From: Liriodendron chinense
Taxonomy: Eukaryota; Streptophyta; Magnoliopsida; Magnoliales; Magnoliaceae
Length of the DNA stretch: 64,000 nucleotides
Reading direction: 5' to 3'
Assembly (NCBI GenBank): GCA_003013855.2
Contig: ML058469.1
Span: 4,030,001-4,094,000 of the forward strand
Of this stretch, positions 55,901 to 64,000 are shown in pieces. The stretch's first letter is position 1; each line of letters starts with the position of its first letter. The position numbers were made by a program, and so were the translations under genes. The notes under the pieces are model-generated. The model was not told the DNA's origin and searched no databases. It saw only the letters and a list, made by a program, of their open reading frames with translations.

Positions 55901-56308
55901 CTTGGACGTGTAAACAACCTATTGGGCTCACCTAATCTTGATTTGGAACCTCTTAAATAGATAACTAGAGGAATTAGAGCCAAAATAGGAAACTACATAT
56001 TCGCAGTCCACGCATGGTCGGGCGCCTGGCCCTAAGCCATCGGGCGCCCTTCCAACCAAATAACTATATAGAGAGTTTAGAGAAAATACTGTTGAATTTC
56101 GATCACCGGCCCCAACACAGTCGGGTGCCTAACCTAGGCATCGGGTGCCCGGTCAGCAAACTATCGGGTTCCCGACTATTCTAAAAATAGCCCGGTGACT
56201 TTCTGTCCTTCCGGGTGAATTTCGGTAGCCCAACCAAAGCTGGCCGGGAGCCCGACAACACCCGGGCTACACCACTCTCTCCTCTACACCTGAGGAGGAA
56301 AACCCCAT
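55715..56308 (-). repeat. 5' LTR of the deleted copia element
   Basis: It matches 55070-54530 in order: ACCTGAGGAGGAAAACCCCAT at the outer end, GGGCGCC motifs, and a CT run (55844-55900, interrupted). It is cut at 56308 by the gypsy LTR and at 55715 by the deletion. Confidence 0.8.
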
Positions 56309-58529
56309 TGTTGGGGTCCCAAAAGTCAAGATCTTCAAAACAAGGATTATGAGTGTACAAACCATCACCTGACTGGGTTTAGGGCCAGTGCATCAGAACT
56401 CTCGGCAAAAACCACAATGCACATCAGACTTTACCAAAAATGGAAAGTTGACCCCAGGGGTGGGCCCCACCATTCATCATGATCAAAACCCTCCAAATTT
56501 GGGAGGGCAAGTTCAATAATGATCAAACATAGCCAGTGCATCAACATTCATTGCAAAGCGGGCCCCATAAACCATCATTTTCGCAATATAATCACAAATA
56601 AGTACATCGGCGCATCAAGAAAGTCATGGTCAGTGCATCATGAAATTCAGTCATTTTAGAAATGAATTTCAGGACGTACTGACCCTGAGCACATCAAGAA
56701 ATTCATCCAGCGTATTAAGAAATTCAGACAGTTTTACGAAGTGAATTTCAGGACGCACTGACCCTCAGCACATTGAGAAATTCATCCAGCGCATCGAGAA
56801 ATTCAGACAGTTTTACAAACTACATTTCGGGACGCACCAACGTCTATCACATCCAAAAATTCAGGAATTTCAGGGCGCACTGACCGTCAACGCCTCCAAT
56901 AAATCAGCCATTTTCAGGAATTTCAGGACCCACTGACAGCCAGTGCGTCCCAAAAATCAGCACTTAAACTAAGGCATTTCACGACGCACCGAATGATTTT
57001 CTCAATGCACCGACCTATTTTCTCGACGCGCTACATGTGGCAGCCTCCTATTGGCCGACATCCGGTATTTTTGGGTATAAATACCCCTCCCTTACTATTC
57101 ATTTGGACGGATCTAGAGAGAGAAAGAGTTTTTTCCCTTGGGCATTTCGAGAAACCACCGAAATCCCTCACCGGAACCCTCTTTTCGATCGCCAGAAACC
57201 TTTCCCGATCACCGGAAACCCCGCTTTCGATCACAGCAGGTCTGGTGAAGAAATGGTTTAAAGAATGTATAAGTATACCAGCACATCATGAAAATACCTG
57301 GAGTCTGATTTGACTTATTTTGTGGACGCACTGGTTCCAGCGCATCAGAAAAGTAGCCCAGCGCATCAGGAAAATCAGTCGTTTGCGAAATAAGTCATTT
57401 TCGGACACACTGGACCCAGCGCATCACAAAAATAGGCCAGCGGATCAAAAAAATACACATCTTAAACAAAATCATTTTCAGACGCACTAGCCCCAGCACA
57501 TCATAAAAATAGGCTAGCGGATCAGAAAAATCAAACACTTTAACAATCATTTTTAGACGCGCTGGCCCCAGCGCATCAGTAAAATCAGGCCAGCGGATCA
57601 TAAAAATCAGTACTCTGAACGTCCATTTCAACGCCGTTAAATCTTCATTTTGTGATGTTTTCGGGCCCCGTTTGGGCCTATTTTGGGTATTTCGAGCGTT
57701 CTGGACGCAATGGAGCAGTCAAATAACTCATCCGGGCCACCCCAATGAGCAGAATGTAAGCTTTTAGAGTCCGATCTGATCCAATATGATGAACGAAGTA
57801 ATTTTTCGGAAAGAGGCCGCCAGTGCCCAGAATCATACCAATGTATCATCATTACATATACTACCATAATATGACCCGAATTCAGGTCCGGACTAAGCAA
57901 ACAGGACTTCGGTTAACACAATAAACCATATAGAGAGAGTTCTAAACTATTACACGAAATTTGTTAAAGACTGACACTTCAAGAACAGTCGATGCCCTAC
58001 CCATTCAAACGGCATAGGCTAGTTGAGCTGCTCAAGTACATACAACTGTAGATCGGTCTTCCCGCGGTCACCCGTCACAAATGATGGGCGCAAACCCAAA
58101 GTCGCACCCCTCGGTTAAAAACCCTGACAGTCTCAGCCCGGATCTCCGGTCAAAACATGGGACATAGACATCTAACTCGTACAAAGATAGATCAGTTCAT
58201 AACAAAACAAACAAATACAGGTCTCTTCGACCACACAAAATACAGGTCTTTATGACCACGAACTTTAAGACCATAGTCCCTGCTGAGTAGTCTTCTGCCT
58301 TTTAATCAAGGGTCATCGATCATTCGATGTAATTAAGGGCTCGTGTCAGATCACAGCCTGGAACGTAAAAGATCTCAGGATCTCTAGAATAAAATTCGCC
58401 TTATGATATCTCTTCTTGTGTACCTTTTATGAATGTTTGTGATTATCTACGAATGTTTTTTTATTATTCAGAACCCTAGAATAACAAAACACCAGAAAAC
58501 TACGTCTGAGCAATTTTCTAGTTCTAACA
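56309..58529 (+). repeat. 5' LTR of the gypsy element, with internal repeats
   Basis: TGTTGGGGTCCC...AGTTCTAACA. 56620-57000 and 57320-57620 contain repeated phrases (CCAGCGCATCAGGAAAATCAG, GGACGCACTGACC) at about 55-60 bp spacing. A TATAAATACCCC promoter-like sequence lies near 57076. Confidence 0.8.
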
Positions 58530-58531
58530 AA

Positions 58532-58556
58532 CCGGCGACTCTGTTGGGGATCGAAC
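58532..58556 (+). promoter_or_regulatory. Primer binding site of the gypsy element
   Basis: CGGCGACTCTGTTGGGGATC plus GAACC lies two to three bases after the LTR. Reverse complemented, it reads GGTTCGATCCCC followed by AACAGAGTCGCC, that is, the T-loop and acceptor end of a tRNA. The usual TGG start is CGG here. Confidence 0.6.
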
Positions 58557-59510
58557 CATACCAGGATCTCTGGTTAACTCTGAGTATAGAAACACTCTAA
58601 GATTAATCATTTGCAAACACGAACGTGTACGTAAGATATTTACCGCAAGGCATAATGTTTCGGCGCCCTCGGGCGCCAAACTGGCGACTCTCAACGGGAA
58701 CGTTCTTCCCTTCATCGTTAAGGTAATAGACGGTAAATCGAAGGTTTTTAAACCCACGAACTTCCACATCCACATGTATTTTTCTCCTTCTTGCTTATTT
58801 CTGTTAGTTTATGCACAGCGATTGATGGGTTCACGCTCCCGGCCGCATTTATGAACTATTCTAATGATTTTCTGACACCGCAGAATTAGCAAGATACTAA
58901 AAAAATAGGAGAGATGGCACAGCTCATGCGTCTTCCTCACCGCAGGGGGATTTAGCTTCCCCCACTTTGCCGCAATCGTAAAAGTCGTTCTCGAATCAGA
59001 CTGGCAGATGGTTCGCAAGTGCGAGCAAAAGAAAGGATTAAAGAAAGCAATAACAAGGACCTCATGCAAAAAGAAGAATGTCATTGAGTCACACCATGTG
59101 ATCAAGAAACAGTAGCAGTATATTCAGACTAACGAAGACAATAAAACTAGTAGGACTACGACAACAAAGAGAGCTTAAAGTTTCATCTTTATAGCCGATG
59201 AATTCATAGCGCTGTCAAGGATAACCCATCCAGTCGAGAAGAGGACTAAGATTACAACTCGCAAGGCAGATGAAGAAATAACAAGGGCATCCATCATAAA
59301 GGTCGTCATGATAGAGCAGAAACCACAAATAGCACGAGTCGCAATGGTCCAGGTCGTCGAGGAAGAAGAGCCAAGTGACCAGAAAGACGAATCACTAACT
59401 ATCCAAGAACAGATTTATAAGTTTGCTCAAGCCCAAGAGGACATGACGAGGGAAATGAGAGAAATCAAGGAGATTTTAGCAGCACTAGTTGCGCAAGGTG
59501 CAGTTCAAAG
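58557..59510 (+). pseudogene. Gypsy leader and N-terminal gag-like frame
   Basis: The leader has no long frame. 59308-59510 reads MIEQKPQIARVAMVQVVEEE, then LTIQEQIYKFAQAQEDM and EMREIKEILAALVAQGAVQ, an acidic, coiled-coil-like segment similar to the start of gag in large plant gypsy elements. The frame is cut at 59510 by the next insertion. Assignment rests on position and composition. Confidence 0.45.
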
Positions 59511-59848
59511 TGTTAGTGCACTTTTCCGTGGCTTACTAGTGCACCTTGTTTGTCAATCACTTACAGCAGTGAGTCTTGTGTCGGTTGAGCCCAATGAAGA
59601 CGAAGAACGAAGACTCAAGACGTCCAGCCACATCAAGGAAGAAGATTCAGGTATATGAGATGCCTTGGTGCCTTAACCTCGACCAAAACCTATCCCCTTT
59701 GTTTCTTTGATGTCCTTGACCATAATTAGAACCCTTTAGGCATCATTGATAGGCCCTAGGTGTCCCATTTGATCAACCCAACCTTGGCCTAAAACACCAA
59801 GCTGAAACATGTTGTGTTCAGCTCATTTGAAGGGAGAACCAGGCTGGT

Positions 59849-60166
59849 CCGACCGGTCATGACCGGTCGGCCAGCAGCCTTGCTGCAAATGACAATGGCC
59901 AGCCGACCGGTCACGACCGGTCGGCCTTCACAGCAAAGGGTATCCAGCAAAGGGGGCCGACCGGTCGTGACCGGTCGGCCAGTATATTCGGCCTGGAGGA
60001 TTTCCTTCATCCAGCAAGGAGCGCCGACCGGTCATGACCGGTCGGCCTGCAGTGTTAAGGCCGTCCAGTGAGGGGGTCCGACCGGTCATGACCGGTCGGC
60101 CCATATATGTGGCCTATACACTTGAGGTTCTTCAGCAGGGGAGTCCGACCGGTCATGACCGGTCGG
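59849..60166. promoter_or_regulatory. Array of six 22-bp palindromes in the LTR
   Basis: Copies at 59849, 59903, 59957, 60024, 60078 and 60145 share the 20-base core CGACCGGTCATGACCGGTCG (two have one base changed at the centre). Spacing is 54, 54, 67, 54, 67 bp, and linker phrases such as TCCAGCAAGGG also repeat. The array ends about 45 bp upstream of the TATA box. Confidence 0.9.
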
Positions 60167-60210
60167 GGCAGGCCGTTTTATGGCCGTTTTATGACCGTTG
60201 GAGCCTCTTT

Positions 60211-60222
60211 TCTATAAATATG
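60211..60222 (+). promoter_or_regulatory. Probable TATA box of the gag-only copia LTR
   Basis: TCTATAAATATG is a canonical plant TATA box. It lies just downstream of the palindrome array, and transcription would start about 30 bp on. Confidence 0.65.
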
Positions 60223-61462
60223 GAGCTCCATTCTTGGGTCAGAGAGAGAAGTTTTTGAGAGCCCATTCCACACTTATCTTGTACATCATTTGGGGCCTCA
60301 AAGAGGAGGTTTTCAAGTCATATCCCTTGTGTTTCAAACACAAGTATGGGCATTCAAATGCTATCAAGAGATGACTTGATTCCTCTCTCAAATCTAGAGG
60401 TGTGACACTATTCCACATAGGTATATCCTTTGTCCAAGACCTCTAGAAGACTCTCTAGGTGAATCTCCTAGTTGGAACAACCTACACATCCCATGTATGA
60501 GATTCACCCATCCTCCTAGCACATTGGGCATTTCAAGGCATCGCATGCAAGGTGTTTGATCGAATGTGGCTGAGGCATTGGCAACGCAACGGCGGCACGA
60601 TCGAGGGAGCAAAGGGACGCTGATTGAAGCACGGGAGAGCGGAGATCAAGCAACCCAATACGGCGCTAAACAAGGGACTCATCCGACAAGTAGGTTGTCT
60701 TATTTGAGAGTCCATTTTAGAGTTTGTTTGTCAACTCGCCTTAGGGACGTTAGCCGTTCCTTGGCCCGTCAGCCGGGCCTAAACTAAGTCTCCAAGGGGG
60801 AGCCTCAGACACGGGAGTAAACGTGCGTTGGGTTGAGAGTTAGCCCTTGGTTCAAAACTCCAGTGACGGTTGAGAGGTGAACCGATAAAACCTCCGTGTG
60901 TAAAGGTTGAGAGGTGAACCTCATTTAAAACCTCCGTTAGTGAATGCCGGTGTGCTCAAAGGGGTTGAGTACTTGAACCGGGAGTGGAGTAGACACGTAG
61001 TCGAACCACTATACATCCTTGTGTTTGTGATTGTTCTTGAGCACATTCTATCTTTGCATTGTTAGTTTAAATTGCTTAATTATGAATGATTGATATGAAT
61101 GCATGCTAGGCACCTTTTAGGCATCCTCACACAAGATGTACCTTCACTACTTGTGTAGACTTGAGCTCATTGATCCACTCTCATAAGTCTACACAGGTTG
61201 CATAGGAAAGAAGCTTTATTAGTTGAATCATTTTCTTATCTATGCATGCTTAGACTAGGTTTGATTATTGCTTAACCCTTGCTAGTCTATTTGATTGGAC
61301 CCACCAAGGCTTGGTAGCCGAGGTGTTCTTGCTTACAACGCTTATTTTGTTGAATTGTATTAGTAGGCGAAAAGATTTTCAAAAAGGTCCTATTCACCCC
61401 CCCTCTAGGTCCATAGCCATATCTCCAAGTGTCTCTACAAGCGGTGAAACCGCAATTTCAAT

Positions 61463-61474
61463 TGGTATCAGAGC
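61463..61474 (+). promoter_or_regulatory. Primer binding site of the gag-only copia element
   Basis: TGGTATCAGAGC, two bases after the LTR end CA; the initiator-methionine tRNA site. Confidence 0.93.
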
Positions 61475-61533
61475 GGGTTCCTCTTTAAGGGCTTAATTGC
61501 CTAGAGGTAGATCCTAAAGAGAAACTTGAAAAT

Positions 61534-62619
61534 ATGTCTAGAGAGGACTCTTCATCCGTCACTAAGCCTCCTTTCTTTGATGGGTCAAATTATCCATATT
61601 GGAAAGCCCGAATGCGCATCTTCTTGGAATCCATTGATTCGGATGTGAGGGACATGGTTGACTTTGGATATGAACCCCCAATGGTTACTATTTCTAAGGA
61701 GGGTGAGCCGGATGTTCTCAGGCCAAAAGACAAGGCATTGTGGACTGCTCATGAAAAAGCTCAACGTATTAATAATGCCAAAGGCCTGAATGCCATATTT
61801 TGTTCAGTATCAAGAGAAGAATTTGGTCGGATCCAAAACTGCACTACCAGTAAACAAGCATGGGATATTCTGGAAGTTACCCATGAAGGAACAAATGTTG
61901 TTAAAAATTCTAAACTCCAGCGCCTCTCCACTCTATTTGAAAATATTACTATGGAGGAGGATGAAACGTTTACTGAATTTTATACCAAACTGAACAAAAT
62001 CACAAATGATATGTGGGGCTTAGGGGATCCGGTTCCGGAACATAGGCTTTGTAGGAAAATTCTGAGATCTCTTCCGGAACGGTTCTCTTCTAAAGTCACC
62101 ACCATTGAAGAGTGTAGGGATCTTAATACGATGAAAGTTGAAGAACTCATAGGTTCCCTACAAATCTTTGAGTTAGGCTTTAAAGCCCCCTCTAGAAGGA
62201 AAAACATCGCTTTCAAGTCCTCTCACAAACATAAGAAGATCCAAAGCGAGTCGGAGGAAGATAGTGATGATGAGGATGATGAGGAAGAGAAATTAAACAA
62301 AAAATTCAAGAGATTCCTCAAATTTGATAGAGGGAATAGCCGTGACAAAAAGGACAAGAAGGGTGATAAACATAAAGGAAAATCATCCATATCTTCATCC
62401 GTTCGTTGTTACGGTTGCGGTCGTCGCGGCCATATTGCCCCGGAATGTCCGGAAGGGCTTAAACCGAAAGGAAAAAAGGCAATGGCTGCTACTTGGGATG
62501 ATACGGAGGAGTCCGAATCTGATGATGAGAGCCAACATAAAGATCTTGCTCTCTCGGCCTCCATCACGACCCCTCTACCAGATTATCTAAGAGGGGATCC
62601 CAACCGCTATCCTTTCTAG
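61534..62619 (+). CDS. Copia gag protein, intact, 361 residues
   Basis: A single open frame starts MSREDSSSVTKPPFFDGSNY, then PYWKARMRIFLESID, the opening of plant copia gag (DUF4219/UBN2 type). The UBN2 region continues with SVSREEFGRIQNCTTSKQAW, TNVVKNSKLQRLSTLFEN and EDETFTEFYTKLNKI to about residue 230. A Glu/Asp-rich and Lys-rich linker precedes one CCHC zinc knuckle, C292-x2-C295-x4-H300-x4-C305, which binds RNA. An acidic tail ends at a TAG stop at 62617. It assembles the virus-like particle and packages RNA. No frameshift or stop is seen, in line with the young LTRs. This is the only intact retrotransposon protein in the window. Confidence 0.93.
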   Translation: MSREDSSSVTKPPFFDGSNYPYWKARMRIFLESIDSDVRDMVDFGYEPPMVTISKEGEPDVLRPKDKALWTAHEKAQRINNAKGLNAIFCSVSREEFGRIQNCTTSKQAWDILEVTHEGTNVVKNSKLQRLSTLFENITMEEDETFTEFYTKLNKITNDMWGLGDPVPEHRLCRKILRSLPERFSSKVTTIEECRDLNTMKVEELIGSLQIFELGFKAPSRRKNIAFKSSHKHKKIQSESEEDSDDEDDEEEKLNKKFKRFLKFDRGNSRDKKDKKGDKHKGKSSISSSVRCYGCGRRGHIAPECPEGLKPKGKKAMAATWDDTEESESDDESQHKDLALSASITTPLPDYLRGDPNRYPF

Positions 62620-63425
62620 GAGGAGAAGGAGTTTCCAACCCCTCACCTCATGCTATATTCTATGAGGGTGTTGAGGAATTTTGCTACCCTTTGGCTTTTT
62701 AATCTCATCATGATAAGAGAGGGTAGCTAGTTATGCTTTTATTGGTAAATCTGAGGATTTCAGCCTCATTTCTGTGTATATGGGCAAATCGGAGGATTCA
62801 AGCCTCATTCGCCCAAATTTTGATGACTTAGCTTTGCTTTTATTGATACATTTTCTTGCTAGATTGTCATCTTGCTTAGATTAGCTAACCATCTTGAGTT
62901 TTATGCTTCATGTATGCTAATCTTTGCTTTGTATTGGTCTTGATATACCATTAGGGGAGGTTGGTTGATTGGGCTATAAGCCCTTTGTGCTTTCATTGCA
63001 AATGTATGTCCTTGACCAATTTGCATGATTACCTATGCTTAGATAGTTATATCTTCCTGTTAATCATGTTTCTTAGCTTGCTCCATGTATTTATGATTCA
63101 TGCACCCTATACTCTCCTTTTTAGCATATGCTTATAGTTACAACTGCGACACACTATCTCCTCTTACCTTAAACCTCATTGGTACATCACTAAGGGGGGA
63201 GAGAATAGTTTGTCAATTGCTAACAAAAAGGAGGAGAAAGATCAAATCCCACCAAAACTAGTTTGCTATGTTTTGTGATACAGGGATTGACAGGTTATGG
63301 GGGAGCAAACTAAAGAGGAGCAGCTTAGTTTGTCATGTCAAGAGTCCTGTATTTTATGTTTTATCAATGTAATCTCTTGTTCATGTAATTTGTTTTGGTA
63401 GGTTAAGTTTTTGTAAGTAATTGAC
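62620..63425 (+). other. Non-coding region in place of pol
   Basis: T-rich with GCTTT/TGCTT phrases, no long frame and no pol motif. In an autonomous relative this place, up to the purine tract, would hold pol. CTAAGGGGGGAGAG at 63192 is a second purine-rich run. Confidence 0.7.
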
Positions 63426-63436
63426 AAAGGGGGAGA
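63426..63436 (+). promoter_or_regulatory. Polypurine tract of the gag-only copia element
   Basis: AAAGGGGGAGA lies just before the 3' LTR start at 63438. Confidence 0.9.
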
Positions 63437-63437
63437 T

Positions 63438-64000
63438 TGTTAGTGCACTTTTCCGTGGCTTACTAGTGCACCTTGTTTGTCAATCACTTACAGCAGTGAG
63501 TCTTGTGTCGGTTGAGCCCAATGAAGACGAAGAACGAAGACTCAAGACGTCCAGCCACATCAAGGAAGAAGATTCAGGTATATGAGATGCCTTGGTGCCT
63601 TAACCTCGACCAAAACCTATCCCCTTTGTTTCTTTGATGTCCTTGACCATAATTAGAACCCTTTAGGCATCATTGATAGGCCCTAGGTGTCCCATTTGAT
63701 CAACCCAACCTTGGCCTAAAACACCAAGCTGAAACATGTTGTGTTCAGCTCATTTGAAGGGAGAACCAGGCTGGTCCGACCGGTCATGACCGGTCGGCCA
63801 GCAGCCTTGCTGCAAATGACAATGGCCAGCCGACCGGTCACGACCGGTCGGCCTTCACAGCAAAGGGTATCCAGCAAAGGGGGCCGACCGGTCGTGACCG
63901 GTCGGCCAGTATATTCGGCCTGGAGGATTTCCTTCATCCAGCAAGGAGCGCCGACCGGTCATGACCGGTCGGCCTGCAGTGTTAAGGCAGTCCAGTGAGG
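63438..64000 (+). repeat. 3' LTR of the gag-only copia element, cut by window end
   Basis: Matches 59511-60073 at an offset of 3927 with one substitution seen. It contains the first four palindromes (63776, 63830, 63884, 63951). Confidence 0.95.

Larger units (their letters stand above)
54530..56308 (-). mobile_element. Ty1/copia element (minus strand) with large internal deletion
   Basis: Read on the minus strand: a 5' LTR from 56308 (lacking its last outer bases because another element inserted there) to about 55715, then directly the end of reverse transcriptase and RNase H (55722-55100), a purine tract GGAAAGGGGGATATT near 55075, and a 3' LTR from 55070 to about 54530. The primer site, gag, protease, integrase and most of reverse transcriptase are deleted, with the junction near a TATCC/TTGCACCC sequence at 55715. 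Same family as copia elements 2 and 3. Confidence 0.85.
56309..59510 (+). mobile_element. Ty3/gypsy LTR retrotransposon, 5' part (LTR, primer site, gag leader)
   Basis: A 2221-bp LTR (56309-58529) is followed by a primer site and a leader with a partial gag-like frame. At 59510 it is interrupted by the gag-only copia element; the remainder must lie beyond the window. It inserted two bases inside the outer end of the copia LTR (flank CCCAT). The same LTR family occurs as the solo LTR at 18814-20908. Confidence 0.75.
59511..61460 (+). repeat. 5' LTR of the gag-only copia element
   Basis: TGTTAGTGCACTTTTCC...CCGCAATTTCA, 1950 bp. The U3 part holds the palindrome array (59849-60166). TCTATAAATATGG at 60211 is the likely TATA box, and a long transcribed leader follows. 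Confidence 0.93.
59511..64000 (+). mobile_element. Gag-only Ty1/copia element (TR-GAG type), young, truncated by window end
   Basis: A 5' LTR (59511-61460), a primer site (61463), one intact gag frame (61534-62619), about 800 bp of non-coding sequence, a purine tract (63426-63436) and the start of a 3' LTR (63438-64000). No protease, integrase or reverse transcriptase is present in the 1.98-kb internal region, so it must be mobilised by a related autonomous element. Over the ~563 bp that can be compared the two LTRs differ at one position (C in the 5' copy, A in the 3' copy at 63989), which indicates a recent insertion. The left flank is CAAAG. Confidence 0.92.

Noticed and set aside
57031..57313. 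Frames on both strands around the TATAAATACCCC motif
   Set aside because: They lie in the gypsy LTR near its promoter. The C/G-rich text around TTTCGATC.CCGGAAACC is repetitive and not protein-like.
59849..60166. Regularly spaced palindromes as a possible CRISPR array
   Set aside because: The linkers are themselves repeated, the spacing is 54/67 bp, and it lies in a plant LTR; there is no CRISPR context.
59789..60258. Open frames on both strands repeating RPVMTGRP
   Set aside because: They arise from the DNA palindromes in the LTR, which read the same on both strands. The region is U3 promoter, not coding.

Overview
This window looks like a piece of a large, repeat-rich flowering-plant nuclear genome. 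I see no intact host gene. The grounds are: Ty1/copia and Ty3/gypsy LTR retrotransposons with 5-bp target duplications nested in one another, a CACTA DNA transposon, plant mobile domain-type coding remnants, GT-AG exons of plant genes, and many AT/GA/CT microsatellites. Repeated inverted-repeat elements built around GTGGGCCCCAC suggest, weakly and by recollection only, a magnoliid-like woody angiosperm.

Layout. 1-7493: 3' part of a Ty3/gypsy element (gag and protease remnants, 3' LTR 5992-7493) carrying a 3.1-kb solo-LTR-like insertion (409-3533). 7494-16921: two degenerate minus-strand coding regions (a DUF7745-like protein, 7625-10130, and a plant mobile domain protein, 11550-12417), then tandem repeats and inverted-repeat elements. 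16922-27483: Tnt1/Tork-like copia element 2 (TSD TGGAT), hit by three solo LTRs: 17072-18496 (TSD GAGCT), 18814-20908 (TSD GCTTT/GCTTC) and 21746-23041 (TSD TTACT). 27484-31195: non-coding DNA with a tRNA-derived SINE-like sequence and an inverted-repeat element. 31196-39310: a matched pair of ~60-bp inverted repeats enclosing a GGGCCC-rich minisatellite and copia element 3 (33440-39061, TSD CTTGT).

39565-54432 is the most interesting part: a 14.9-kb CACTA element (ends CACTAC.../...GTAGTG, TSD TAG, subterminal CTACGGAT/ATTCGTAGC repeats). I see no transposase in it. It carries same-strand fragments of several unrelated plant genes with introns retained: an IRE/IREH1-type AGC kinase, a starch-branching-enzyme-3-like protein, an A-type cyclin, an ankyrin protein, and clean exons I cannot name. 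This is the structure of a gene-capturing (Pack-)CACTA. It sits inside a SINE-like sequence, and a related uninterrupted copy at 28281 shows the empty-site arrangement.

54530-64000 is another nest: an internally deleted minus-strand copia element (54530-56308), a Ty3/gypsy element in its LTR (LTR 56309-58529, long tRNA-complementary primer site, gag leader), and inside that a young gag-only copia element (TR-GAG type, 59511 to beyond the window). The compared parts of its two LTRs differ at one position in about 560. Its LTR holds six near-perfect palindromes centred on GACCGGTCATGACCGGTC. Diverged forms of the same palindrome occur in the LTRs of the gypsy family found at 5992, 17072 and 21746.
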